From: Asticcacaulis sp.
GTDB lineage: Bacteria; Pseudomonadota; Alphaproteobacteria; Caulobacterales; Caulobacteraceae
Direction of reading: 5' to 3'
Length of the DNA: 10,000 nt
NCBI RefSeq assembly: GCF_020217185.1
Contig: NZ_JAIWNX010000208.1
Span: 1-10,000, forward strand
A program made the translations under genes and the position numbers. Shown here in pieces: positions 1 through 7,977 of this stretch. Within the stretch, counting starts at the first letter, position 1, and each line of letters opens with the position of its first letter. The notes beneath the pieces are model-generated. The model was not told the DNA's origin. It saw nothing but the letters and a program-made list of their open reading frames with translations, and did not search any database.

Positions 1-45
1 GGATGTGAAATCAAATCCGCGGCTCCGTGCTTGCCGTCCAAAGCC

Positions 46-74
46 TTGCCTTATGTCTGATTATTCGGTAATTT
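46..74 (+). promoter_or_regulatory. possible promoter of the arabinofuranosidase-protease operon
   Basis: TTGCCT at 46-51 and TAATTT at 69-74 are separated by 17 bases and lie about 110 bases upstream of the start codon at 183. The -35 box is fair and the -10 box is weak. It is proposed mainly because the palindrome at 75-87 would then sit just downstream of the -10, over the expected transcription start. Nothing else gene-like is seen in 1-182. Confidence 0.3.
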
Positions 75-87
75 GTATACCATATAC
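75..87. promoter_or_regulatory. palindromic operator candidate upstream of the first GH127-type gene
   Basis: The 13-base element GTATACCATATAC is an inverted repeat (GTATA / TATAC around CCA), and its left part TTTGTATACCA resembles the TTGGTATACCAA sites bound by UxuR/ExuR-like GntR-family repressors. A related GTATAC palindrome stands in front of the convergent GH127 gene at 7442-7456, which suggests a common regulator. No regulator gene is present in the window, so the GntR assignment is an inference. Confidence 0.45.
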
Positions 88-182
88 CCGAACGAGCTGG
101 TCCGGCAGATACCGCTTCACAGCTCTCATATTCAACGCTCGCGGCATTTGGAAGTGAAACCACCTGCCCCCAGGACGCAGAC

Positions 183-2558
183 ATGACCTTAAAGATCGCC
201 TTTACCCGTCGCGACACGCTTACAAGCACAGCGGCCTTGTTTGCGGGCGCATCCTTGTCCGGCCCGGTGGCGGCCAGCGGCACACACGACAGGGTGACGT
301 CCTTACCCTTGACCGATGTCCGACTGCTGCCCTCCCCTTTTAAAACAGCGGTAGACGTCAATGAAGCTTATCTGCTCAGCGTCAATCCCGACCGACTTTT
401 GCATAATTATCGCAAATTTGCAGGCCTGACGCCCAAGGCTGAGCTTTACGGCGGGTGGGAGCGCGACACTATTGCCGGCCACAGTCTGGGGCATTACCTC
501 TCGGCAATCTCCCTGATGTATGCCCAGACAGGCAATGCTGCTCTTAAGCTTCGCGCCGCCTACATCATTGACGAATTGGCCCTCGTTCAGGGGGCCCACG
601 GCGACGGCTATGTCGCGGGTTTCACCCGCAAGCGCAAGGACGGCAGCGTTGTTGACGGCAAGGAGATCTTCCCGGAACTCATGGCTGGCGACATCCGTTC
701 GGCTGGCTTTGATCTGAACGGCTGCTGGGTACCTCTCTATAACTGGCACAAGCTCTATGGTGGCCTGTTCGACGCCCAGACCTTCTGCGGACATGACAAG
801 GCGCTGACGGTCGCGGTCGGGCTTGGCGTCTATATAGACAAGGTCTTCAGGGCGCTGAACGATGATCAGGTGCAGACCGTGCTTAATTGTGAATTTGGCG
901 GTTTGAACGACTCGTTCGCCGAACTTTACCGGCGCACAAAAAACCCGCGCTGGCTGACCCTGGCACAGCGCCTCCACCATAAGCGCATCATCGACCCGCT
1001 CACCGCGGGTGAAGACAGACTGGCCAATAACCACGCCAATACGCAGGTGCCCAAGCTGCTGGGCGAAGCGACCCTCTTCGAGGTCACGGGCAATGAAGAC
1101 AACCGCAAGGCCGCCAGCTTTTTCTGGGAACGGGTCGTCAATCACCACTCCTATGTGATCGGCGGCAATGCCGATCGGGAGTACTTTTTCGAACCCGATA
1201 CCATCTCAAAACACATAACCGAAGCGACGTGCGAGCATTGCAATACCTACAACATGCTCAAGCTGACGCGGCATCTTTACGGATGGGAGCCGGATGCGCG
1301 CTATTTCGACTATTTTGAACGCGCGCACTTCAACCATGTGCTGGCCCAACAGAATCCGAAGACGGGCATGTTCAGCTACATGACGCCTCTGTTCACGGGT
1401 GCGGCGCGCGGGTTTTCTGATCCAGTCGATAACTGGACCTGCTGCCACGGTTCAGGGATGGAAAGCCACGCTAAACACGGCGAGTCTATCTTCTGGCAAT
1501 CGAGCGATACCCTCTTCGTCAATCTTTACATCCCCGCCACCGCCCGCTGGGTGGCCAAGGGCGCGCGTCTTCGACTCGATACCGGTTATCCTTATGACGG
1601 GAACATCGTTTTCAGCCTTGGCAGCCTTCGCCGACCGACGAAGTTTAAGCTGGCCCTGCGTGTCCCCGCCTGGGCGAAAAGCGCCGATCTGACGCTCAAT
1701 GGCAAAGCGGTTCGCTCTGCAAAGGAGGGCGGTTATCTGGTCATTGATCGGGTCTGGGCAGCGGGGGACACGGTCAGGCTGCGCCTGCCGCTGGATTTGC
1801 GCTTCGAAGCGACCCGCGACGATGAAAAGGTGGTGGCCGTGCTGCGTGGGCCGCTGGTGCTGGCGGCCGATCTGGGCAGCGTCGAAGAGGAATACAAGGC
1901 GGTGGAGCCCGCTCTGGTGGGTGACGACCTGCTGCCGGGCTTTAAGCCCGTCGCCCTCGAAAACGCACAGTTTCGCACCGAGGGTATTGGCCGCCCCGCA
2001 GACATGACGTTTGTGCCCTTTTATGCTCAGTATGAGCGTCGCAGCGGTGTCTATTTCAAACGCTTTACAGAGGCGCAATGGAAGGTCGAAGAAGCGGCTT
2101 TTCTCGCCGAAAAGGAACGCCAGCGGGATCTGGCCGCCCGCTCTCTAGACGTTATGCACCTCGGTGAAATGCAGCCGGAACGCGATCACAATCTTGAATC
2201 GGACGTGTCCTGGCCAGGCACCTATCGCGGGCGCAATGGACGCGATGCGCGGCAGGGTGGCTTCATGCAGTTCACAATGAAGGTGCGCAAAACGCCGGGC
2301 GTCGATGCCGGTCCGCTACAACTGCAAGCGACCTATTGGGGGAGCGACAAGCGCGCTTTCGACGTGCTGATCGATGGTCAAAAGGCGGTGAGCGTCACTC
2401 ACACAGAGACCCCCCGACCTGGGGCGTTCTTTGACGAAGTCTACGACATTCCCGAAACCCTCACCAAGGGCAAGGAGACCGTCACTGTTCGTCTTCAGCC
2501 CACAAATGGCCGTTCGACCGGCATGATTTTCGGCCTTCGCCTGTTCACCGCCCGATAG
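183..2558 (+). CDS. Tat-exported beta-L-arabinofuranosidase, GH127/GH146 type
   Basis: This is a probable exo-acting retaining beta-L-arabinofuranosidase that releases arabinose from plant-derived oligo- or glycoconjugates in the periplasm or outside the cell. The N-terminus has a twin-arginine motif (TRRDTL, residues 8-13) and a hydrophobic stretch ending near VAASG. The helical catalytic domain (about 40-440) contains GGWERDTIAGHSLGHYLS, then the family's zinc/cysteine site: E351-H-C353 in CEHCNTYNMLKL and C420-C421 in NWTCCHGSG. By analogy with HypBA1, C420 is the nucleophile and E351, C353 and C421 are zinc ligands; E333 (REYF) is the likely acid/base. Beta-sandwich domains follow, and residues 670-791 form a terminal domain recalling DUF6805. 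The catalytic motifs look closer to GH146 than to classical GH127, but this needs a family search. AGGA at 172-175 lies 7 bases before the ATG. The length of 791 residues is normal for such proteins. It is probably cotranscribed with the protease gene starting at 2567. Confidence 0.88.
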   Translation: MTLKIAFTRRDTLTSTAALFAGASLSGPVAASGTHDRVTSLPLTDVRLLPSPFKTAVDVNEAYLLSVNPDRLLHNYRKFAGLTPKAELYGGWERDTIAGHSLGHYLSAISLMYAQTGNAALKLRAAYIIDELALVQGAHGDGYVAGFTRKRKDGSVVDGKEIFPELMAGDIRSAGFDLNGCWVPLYNWHKLYGGLFDAQTFCGHDKALTVAVGLGVYIDKVFRALNDDQVQTVLNCEFGGLNDSFAELYRRTKNPRWLTLAQRLHHKRIIDPLTAGEDRLANNHANTQVPKLLGEATLFEVTGNEDNRKAASFFWERVVNHHSYVIGGNADREYFFEPDTISKHITEATCEHCNTYNMLKLTRHLYGWEPDARYFDYFERAHFNHVLAQQNPKTGMFSYMTPLFTGAARGFSDPVDNWTCCHGSGMESHAKHGESIFWQSSDTLFVNLYIPATARWVAKGARLRLDTGYPYDGNIVFSLGSLRRPTKFKLALRVPAWAKSADLTLNGKAVRSAKEGGYLVIDRVWAAGDTVRLRLPLDLRFEATRDDEKVVAVLRGPLVLAADLGSVEEEYKAVEPALVGDDLLPGFKPVALENAQFRTEGIGRPADMTFVPFYAQYERRSGVYFKRFTEAQWKVEEAAFLAEKERQRDLAARSLDVMHLGEMQPERDHNLESDVSWPGTYRGRNGRDARQGGFMQFTMKVRKTPGVDAGPLQLQATYWGSDKRAFDVLIDGQKAVSVTHTETPRPGAFFDEVYDIPETLTKGKETVTVRLQPTNGRSTGMIFGLRLFTAR

Positions 2559-2566
2559 AGATTCCC

Positions 2567-4381
2567 ATGCGCGCCTTGATATCTGCAACCGCTCTGCTGG
2601 CCGTTTCTGCCCTTGTCTCGGTTGCCGAAGCCAAAGACAGTTGCGTTTCTGGTTCCTTCGCCGTGGTCTCCGGCACGCCTGAGGAAGCGCCTGTACAGTA
2701 TGAGACCGAGCATTACGCCTTCAGATGGAAAGAGGGCGGGGTCAATAAGGCAGATGCCATCTCCGCCGGAGAGACGCTCGAATATATCTGGAAGTTCTAT
2801 ATGGACGGAACGAAGTTTGCCGTCCCGTACTGTGACACAGATAAAAAGCACAAGGCCAACATTAACCTAGATCCGAGCTTTGCGCTGTCCGGTGGGCCTA
2901 CCGGAGAGCGCGATATGGGCATGTGGATCAATCCGCTGTCTCTGAAAGACAACTGGGGCCTCGCTCACGAATTTGCCCACGGGCTTCAGGGATCGTCGCG
3001 CGGCTTCCGGGATTCTGTCTATTCGGGCTGGTTGTGGGAAAATCATGCCAACTGGATGACGCATCAACTCCCCATCTTCCGGGATAACGTCCATTGCTCC
3101 GAGATGCTGGTTAACTTCCCCCACCTCTATTATGGCTCGACCCGCGATCGCTACTGTAGCTGGCAGTTTCTCGAATACCTGAAGAATGAGTTCGGTTATG
3201 AAGCCGTCAATCGCCTCTGGTCCGACTCTCTGAAGCCTGGTCAGGCAGGATACGAACTGGAAGACCCTTTTATTGTGCTGATGCGCACTCAGGGCTGGAG
3301 CCTTAGCCAACTGAATGATGTGTTTGGCAACTGGGCGCTGCATAATGTGAACTGGGACTACATCAATCCGGACGGCAGCGATCAGGGCCAAATCTATCGT
3401 AAGGCCTACGCTTCCTACGACCAGCGCGACGGCCAACGCTTCCTGCGAGTGACCCGGCTTGACGCCATCGATACGCAGAAGCGGCAATTTGCGGTGCCCT
3501 TCGATTGGGCGCCACAGCGCTGGGGCTATAACATCGTCAGGTTGTTCCCAGATAAAGGCGCAAAGTCGGTAACGGTTACGTTTCGGGGTGTGGTGCAGAC
3601 AAAGCCGGCAAACCCGCTTCCAGGCCTTGAGCATGAACCTTCGACACTGGCTGATCCGGGGGCAAACTGGCGTTGGGGGGTAGTTGCCATCGGCCAGAAT
3701 GGCCAATCGCGCATTAGCCCCGTTGTCGATGGGCCCGATGGTGACATGATCTTCCCCGTCAAGCCGACAGATAAGGCTTTATATCTCGTCGTAATGGGAG
3801 CCCCCGATATCTATCAGAAGATTCAATGGGACCAGCCCTGGCACTCCATTTATCGCTATCCCTGGATGGCAAGCTTCGAAGGGGCCATGCCGGAGGGATT
3901 TGAGCCAGATACTCCGACACCTACTGCCAAAGGACACCGACACCCGAATGGCGGCGGTTGGGTGGCCGATGGCGCGCAGGTCTCCGCGAGTGCCTATGTG
4001 GGTCCGCAGGCTCGTGTATTGAGTGGCAAGGTGCTGGATCAGGCACGCATCGAAGACCATGCCATAGTGAATGGGGGCGAGGTATCAGGTGAAGCCATCG
4101 TCGGCGCGCTTAGCCTTATCTCGAATGGCGTTAAGGTCACCGACAAGGCCGTCGTTCGAACCAGCTTTATGGGCATCGGACAGTTTGAACCGGGGGCGGT
4201 GATCAAGGGAACGGCAAAGCTCTATGGCGACGTCGAACTCCGGGGAGGCCCCACCCTTACACACGGTGCCTATAGCGGGTTCGTGGAGGGCGACAGCCAG
4301 CAGTCCCCTCAAAAAGGTGGAACTCTCGACAAGATTCCTCAAGAGATAACCCAAGAAAGCGAGCTAATGTGGCGCCCCTAG
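2567..4381 (+). CDS. Svx/AvrXca-like secreted putative zinc metalloprotease
   Basis: This is a 604-residue exported protein resembling the Svx/AvrXca family, which is known from plant pathogens (Pectobacterium Svx, Xanthomonas AvrXca). Residues 1-22 form a Sec signal peptide ending in VAEA. H134-E-F-A-H138 is a zinc-protease HExxH motif, and E158 in WLWENHANW, 20 residues later, is a candidate third ligand as in gluzincins. Cysteines 26, 89, 177 and 197 could form disulfides after export. Residues about 465-560 contain recurring V/A-centred hexads (GAQVSASAYVGPQARVLSG and onward) typical of a left-handed parallel beta-helix. The protease activity and substrate are inferred. The ATG lies 8 bases after the upstream TAG, and the only purine-rich ribosome-binding stretch (AGAGA) overlaps that stop, so translation is probably coupled. 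The pairing with two arabinofuranosidases suggests an arabinosylated protein substrate. Confidence 0.8.
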   Translation: MRALISATALLAVSALVSVAEAKDSCVSGSFAVVSGTPEEAPVQYETEHYAFRWKEGGVNKADAISAGETLEYIWKFYMDGTKFAVPYCDTDKKHKANINLDPSFALSGGPTGERDMGMWINPLSLKDNWGLAHEFAHGLQGSSRGFRDSVYSGWLWENHANWMTHQLPIFRDNVHCSEMLVNFPHLYYGSTRDRYCSWQFLEYLKNEFGYEAVNRLWSDSLKPGQAGYELEDPFIVLMRTQGWSLSQLNDVFGNWALHNVNWDYINPDGSDQGQIYRKAYASYDQRDGQRFLRVTRLDAIDTQKRQFAVPFDWAPQRWGYNIVRLFPDKGAKSVTVTFRGVVQTKPANPLPGLEHEPSTLADPGANWRWGVVAIGQNGQSRISPVVDGPDGDMIFPVKPTDKALYLVVMGAPDIYQKIQWDQPWHSIYRYPWMASFEGAMPEGFEPDTPTPTAKGHRHPNGGGWVADGAQVSASAYVGPQARVLSGKVLDQARIEDHAIVNGGEVSGEAIVGALSLISNGVKVTDKAVVRTSFMGIGQFEPGAVIKGTAKLYGDVELRGGPTLTHGAYSGFVEGDSQQSPQKGGTLDKIPQEITQESELMWRP

Positions 4382-4570
4382 AGCATATCTGGATCTATTG
4401 ATACCTAATGCTTCGGCTAGGTCCATCCGCACCGACCGAGCTATTTATCCCGACAAGACACATGCCATGTGGGTTTGCCCTTGGCGCGTAAATCTCGGCA
4501 GGTTGGCACCCCGACAAAATCTCACGTACTGCGCGGACGTATGTGAAACACCAAGGCAAGCGCCTGACTC
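4382..4570. other. convergent intergenic region without a clear gene
   Basis: This 189-base stretch separates the convergent protease and GH127 genes. It holds two small inverted repeats: CACATGCCATGTG at 4459-4471, and an 8-base stem at 4522-4529 / 4539-4546 (TCACGTAC / GTATGTGA, one G-U pair on the plus strand). The second is followed on the minus strand by a short T4 run at 4519-4516, but there the stem has an A-C mismatch. Neither is a convincing intrinsic terminator. The short open frame crossing this stretch has no recognisable features. Confidence 0.5.
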
Positions 4571-7411
4571 TCACCCCTGATCGTTTATCCAGACTTGAGA
4601 TTGCAGACCAGTAAAGCGTTGGCGGGGTCCGACCTCAGCTACTTCTGACTTTGTGCCGGGCGCGTAGTCGATATCGCCAGCGCCCATTTCGCTGGCCTGG
4701 CCACCGATGCGGTTCATCCGTGCATAGTTGGGGATGGCCAGCATGGGCGAGCCATCGGCCCATTTTCCAGTCAATGCCACCACGCCACCTAGCAGGTCTG
4801 GGCGCCATTGCGCCTTGATCGGTGCCTTGCTAAGAGGTTGGGTTATGCTTTTCTGGTCGGCGAGTTCAACGTTGTAGACTAAAGGCCCGTAGCCGAGGGC
4901 CACCTTGCCCCGGTCTTCTTCGATCTTCGGATCGGCATGGATTCGCTGCGGTTCCATCGGTATTTCGAAGGCAATGGTATCGCCTGCCCGCCACTCACGC
5001 GTCACAACCGCATAGCCATTGATGATCTCCGGCGAATAGGCTTTGCCATTGACGGTGAAGCGTTTCACACCGCTAATTTCCGGAGTAGCCGTATAGAGCG
5101 CGCTGGTCTGGCGGTTGGGCACGCGCACATGGACCGTAAAGGTCTTGGCTTCCTTGGGATTGACGGTGATCGAGACCGCACCATTCCACGGATAGTCGGT
5201 CTTTTGCACCATCTCGATATCGGTGCCAGCCACCTTTTCGACGGTGATCGTTGAGCCGATGAACATATTGACGTAGAGGCCAGCCTTATCCTTCACATAG
5301 GTCCAGGTCGGGATCATCAACAAGGTACGCGGGATATTGGCGACACAGCACGGACAGACGTGCCAGAGGGTGCGCTCGGTATTGATCAGGGGATTGGTGT
5401 AACAGAAGTTGCGCCCTTCGAGATCGGTCGATCCCAGGAGCGCATTGTACATGGTCTGCTCGTAGAGATCGGCGTACTTGGCGTCGTGGTAGCTGAGGTT
5501 CATCTTGTACTGGAAGAAGATTAGTCCGCAGCTTGAGCAGGATTCGCAGTAGGCGCCGTTGCGCAAACTGTAGTCCGGCCCGAACCCTTCAGAGGTCTCA
5601 CCAGAGCCGATGCCGCCGGTGACGTAGTACTTGCGGTTGACCATATTGTCCCACAGCGAGGCCACCGCGCTCTGGTAGTCGCGGTCGCCAGTCTCGGCGG
5701 CAATGTCGGCCATGGCGGAATAGAAGTAGACGGCACGGACGGCATGGCCGAAGGCCTCATACTGCTGCACCGGAGGGAGGTGGCTCTGGTCGTACTCCTG
5801 GCCTCCGCGACGCGATTCCAGCAGGAATTTTGCCAGAGCGATATAGGCGTCGCCCCTGCTATTCCCCTCCTCGTCGTTGACGAAGCGGCCGAAGCGGACA
5901 AGGGCCTGCTCCATCTCCTGATGGCCATCAAACCATTCCTTTTTGCCCGGCCCGATATTGGCTACCCAGCAATCGGCCAGTTTCTTGGCCGCATTGTAAA
6001 GACGCAGGTCCTGACCATTGGTCAGAGTGTAGTGATTGATGGCGGATTCGATGAAATAGCCGGCGATGTAACCCTCGTGGTTGCTCCGCTGTTCGGGCGA
6101 CCAGCGCTCTGGCCATTCTGCTTTCGGGGCCAGTGTCTTGGCAGTTTGAAGATAGCCGTCCGACTCCTGTGCGGCGAGGATAATCGGAATCCAGCGTTCC
6201 AGCGTCTCGCGCATCTTTGTCTGTGCCGCGATCATATCTGTGTCGCCCTGCGGATCAACCATCAGCGCGATGCAGATGGCCTCGACCGTTTCCAGCACCC
6301 AGGCATTTGAAAAGACGTAGCCTTTGTGCGGGCCATGCGGCTCGCCGCGATTGGCCTTGCCCGCTTCGATGAAGTTGTCGATACCGCCATTGCCGATGGT
6401 CAGATCGGTGCGTTCACAATAGTCGATGACGTGCGGAATCCAGTTGACGATCAGGGTCTTGGCGCGCGTATTCCACAGCGGGCTGTCGATACTGTAGCGT
6501 TTGGTATAGACGACATCGAGCCGCTGCGGCGGCGGCGCGGGCTGAGCATGGAGCTTAAGCGTCGAGCGGCTGACCTTGCCTCCGGTATGGGCTTCAAGTT
6601 CCAGTATATAGTCGCCGAGCGCCGAAACCTGCGCCGTGGTGACCGGGGCCTTGGGATCAGCGAAGGTGACGTCTCCCGGCCCGGACACCTTGCGCCACAG
6701 AATGCCGGCGTCGGCGGTCAAGGTCAGCCACTCGGCCTTGCCTCTCAGGTAGGTCTTACCGCCCATGACCACCGTGCGATCAATACCGGCCGCCACGGCC
6801 GGGGCGAACATCGGCACGGCCCCAGAACTCATGACTTTCCATTCCAGGATGCCGGTCGACAGTTTGCCGTCCGATACGATTTCCAGACGCAGTTTATCGG
6901 TCGTCACCGCATCGAAGGTGGTGATATTGAAGATGTCTTTCTTCGTAGCCAAGCCCTGAGCGTTTTTCACCGGCGTGAAAGCTGAGCCATTCCAATAGAG
7001 AATGCGACAGGCTTTCGGTGCGCCAACGCCTTGGCCATCGACCCACCAGTACACCTCGATGCGGTTGGTCGTAACCGGCTCGCTCCAGTCGTACTGCACC
7101 CATTCCGTGCCCGTCTTTGGCCAGTTGCCATACATGCCTGCCTCGGCATCGGCCGAGTTGGCAGGAGTGTTGCCGTCATTCAGCGCCGATACCCGGGTAT
7201 CGCCGGAATGATAAGAGGTCGAAGCGGTCGCCACCTTAGCCAGATTGACCGGCGCGTCCGCCGCATGGCTAGGTGTTGTCAGCGACGCGATGCCGGAAAA
7301 TATTGATATACCTGCCGCTCCGGCGAAAAAAGACCGCCGTGTGAGGGCAGCGCAAGCGCAATCTGAACCGCATTGATCGGAATGCTTGCCTTCAATAAAT
7401 TTTCTGTGCAT
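4571..7411 (-). CDS. Tat-exported multidomain GH127 beta-L-arabinofuranosidase
   Basis: This is a 946-residue enzyme expected to hydrolyse terminal beta-L-arabinofuranosides outside the cytoplasm. A twin-arginine signal (LTRRSFFAGAAG, residues 23-34) follows an unusual cysteine-containing leader (C14, C18, C20), and cleavage probably falls near SHAADA (48-53). Residues about 55-195 resemble an F5/8-type C (discoidin, CBM32-like) carbohydrate-binding domain. Residues 200-290 look like an Ig/PKD-type sandwich (WRKVSGPGDVTF). The GH127 catalytic helical domain spans about 298-700: E608 (SEGFGPDY) is the probable acid/base, E623-S-C625 (YCESC) supplies zinc ligands, and C688-C689 (HVCPCC) are the nucleophile and a ligand by analogy with HypBA1. 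Beta-sandwich modules follow. It is not a recent duplicate of the enzyme at 183-2558, since domain order and motif context differ. The gene converges on the operon at 183-4381. It has its own promoter with an embedded palindrome. No strong Shine-Dalgarno precedes the ATG. Confidence 0.88.
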   Translation of the reverse strand: MHRKFIEGKHSDQCGSDCACAALTRRSFFAGAAGISIFSGIASLTTPSHAADAPVNLAKVATASTSYHSGDTRVSALNDGNTPANSADAEAGMYGNWPKTGTEWVQYDWSEPVTTNRIEVYWWVDGQGVGAPKACRILYWNGSAFTPVKNAQGLATKKDIFNITTFDAVTTDKLRLEIVSDGKLSTGILEWKVMSSGAVPMFAPAVAAGIDRTVVMGGKTYLRGKAEWLTLTADAGILWRKVSGPGDVTFADPKAPVTTAQVSALGDYILELEAHTGGKVSRSTLKLHAQPAPPPQRLDVVYTKRYSIDSPLWNTRAKTLIVNWIPHVIDYCERTDLTIGNGGIDNFIEAGKANRGEPHGPHKGYVFSNAWVLETVEAICIALMVDPQGDTDMIAAQTKMRETLERWIPIILAAQESDGYLQTAKTLAPKAEWPERWSPEQRSNHEGYIAGYFIESAINHYTLTNGQDLRLYNAAKKLADCWVANIGPGKKEWFDGHQEMEQALVRFGRFVNDEEGNSRGDAYIALAKFLLESRRGGQEYDQSHLPPVQQYEAFGHAVRAVYFYSAMADIAAETGDRDYQSAVASLWDNMVNRKYYVTGGIGSGETSEGFGPDYSLRNGAYCESCSSCGLIFFQYKMNLSYHDAKYADLYEQTMYNALLGSTDLEGRNFCYTNPLINTERTLWHVCPCCVANIPRTLLMIPTWTYVKDKAGLYVNMFIGSTITVEKVAGTDIEMVQKTDYPWNGAVSITVNPKEAKTFTVHVRVPNRQTSALYTATPEISGVKRFTVNGKAYSPEIINGYAVVTREWRAGDTIAFEIPMEPQRIHADPKIEEDRGKVALGYGPLVYNVELADQKSITQPLSKAPIKAQWRPDLLGGVVALTGKWADGSPMLAIPNYARMNRIGGQASEMGAGDIDYAPGTKSEVAEVGPRQRFTGLQSQVWINDQG

Positions 7412-7441
7412 CGGGACGCCAAGGCCTGAGTGAACGATTTG

Positions 7442-7456
7442 GTATACAGTGTATAC
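7442..7456. promoter_or_regulatory. perfect palindrome operator in the GH127 promoter
   Basis: GTATAC-AGT-GTATAC is a perfect inverted repeat with a 3-base centre. It overlaps the -10 box of the minus-strand promoter and the expected start of transcription, the position of a classic repressor site. The flank reads TTTGGTATAC, like the half-site of UxuR/ExuR-type GntR operators. It is related to the element at 75-87, though the half-site spacing differs by two bases. Regulator identity is inferred. Confidence 0.55.
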
Positions 7457-7477
7457 TCAGACAATTTTAATTGACAA
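7450..7477 (-). promoter_or_regulatory. sigma70-type promoter of the multidomain GH127 gene
   Basis: Read on the minus strand, TTGTCA (7477-7472) and TATACA (7455-7450) are separated by 16 bases, with an AT-rich spacer. Both boxes are close to consensus. The predicted transcription start lies near 7443, giving a leader of about 30 bases before the ATG at 7411. The -10 box is part of the palindrome at 7442-7456, so a bound regulator would block polymerase. Confidence 0.6.
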
Positions 7478-7501
7478 GCTGTTTTCTTGGCACCCCAAGC
7501 C

Positions 7502-7977
7502 TCATTCCATGGGATCCGATGACGATCGAAGTGACCCGTGAGGGCTCGTACCGAAAGGCAATGGGTGCGCCCCCTCGAATGCGTCTAACTCCCTCATGAA
7601 ACTGCCGAGAGGCTTGGCCTCTACGATGGCGGCATTGTTCGTCACCTTCGGTGTGCGAAGGGCAGAAATCATGGCTGTGGGATCGGTCTTGGCGCGGCTG
7701 GTCCAGATCGCGTATCCGAAGACCCGCCCCGCGAACGAACGCAGCCGGTGTGCCGTTTCGAGCCGGCCGCGGCGCTCCACCTTGCGCGCATCCTTCAGGC
7801 CGGTAACCGGGTAGGTGCCAAGGGCCAACGACATTTGTTTCCCGTTAAGACGGTATTTGTAGCACCAGAGCTTCGATCCGGAGGGCTTAATTAGGAGGAA
7901 AAGCCCCCCTCATCGAAGAGTTTGTACTCGGCGCTTTTGCTTTTAACACAACGGATTGCGGCGTCCGAAAGTGATAT
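7502..7977 (-). pseudogene. degenerate P4-type tyrosine integrase (N-terminal remnant)
   Basis: Translation on the minus strand gives a typical integrase arm-binding (DUF4102) beginning: SLSDAAIRCVKSKSAEYKLF at 7974-7915, then DEGG, then after a frame change LFLLIKPSGSKLWCYKYRL, LNGKQMSLALGTYP and GLKDAR. Four lesions are visible. The expected start codon reads ATA at 7977-7975. The frame shifts at a run of six C on the plus strand (7904-7909). Near 7778-7788 the sequence jumps in frame from GLKDAR to VERRGRLETAHRLRSFAGRV, skipping roughly 90 residues usually present. Similarity stops around DAFEG (about 7570), so the catalytic domain with the Arg/His/Tyr residues is absent. The longest intact frame is 7502-7834. 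It points away from the 3' end of tRNA-Phe, the standard position for an integrase that used this tRNA as target. It cannot encode a working recombinase. Confidence 0.82.

Noticed and set aside
11..361. Minus-strand open frame crossing the upstream region and the start of the first gene
   Set aside because: It overlaps the Tat signal coding region and the candidate promoter, shows no family motif and has no sign of its own start signals.
303..1148. Long minus-strand open frame (281 codons) inside the first arabinofuranosidase gene
   Set aside because: The plus-strand frame carries the full Tat signal and catalytic motifs of a known family, while this frame shows no recognisable domain and is an antisense shadow.
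4459..4471. CACATGCCATGTG inverted repeat between the convergent genes as a terminator
   Set aside because: The usable stem is only five pairs, AT-rich and lacks a T run on either strand.
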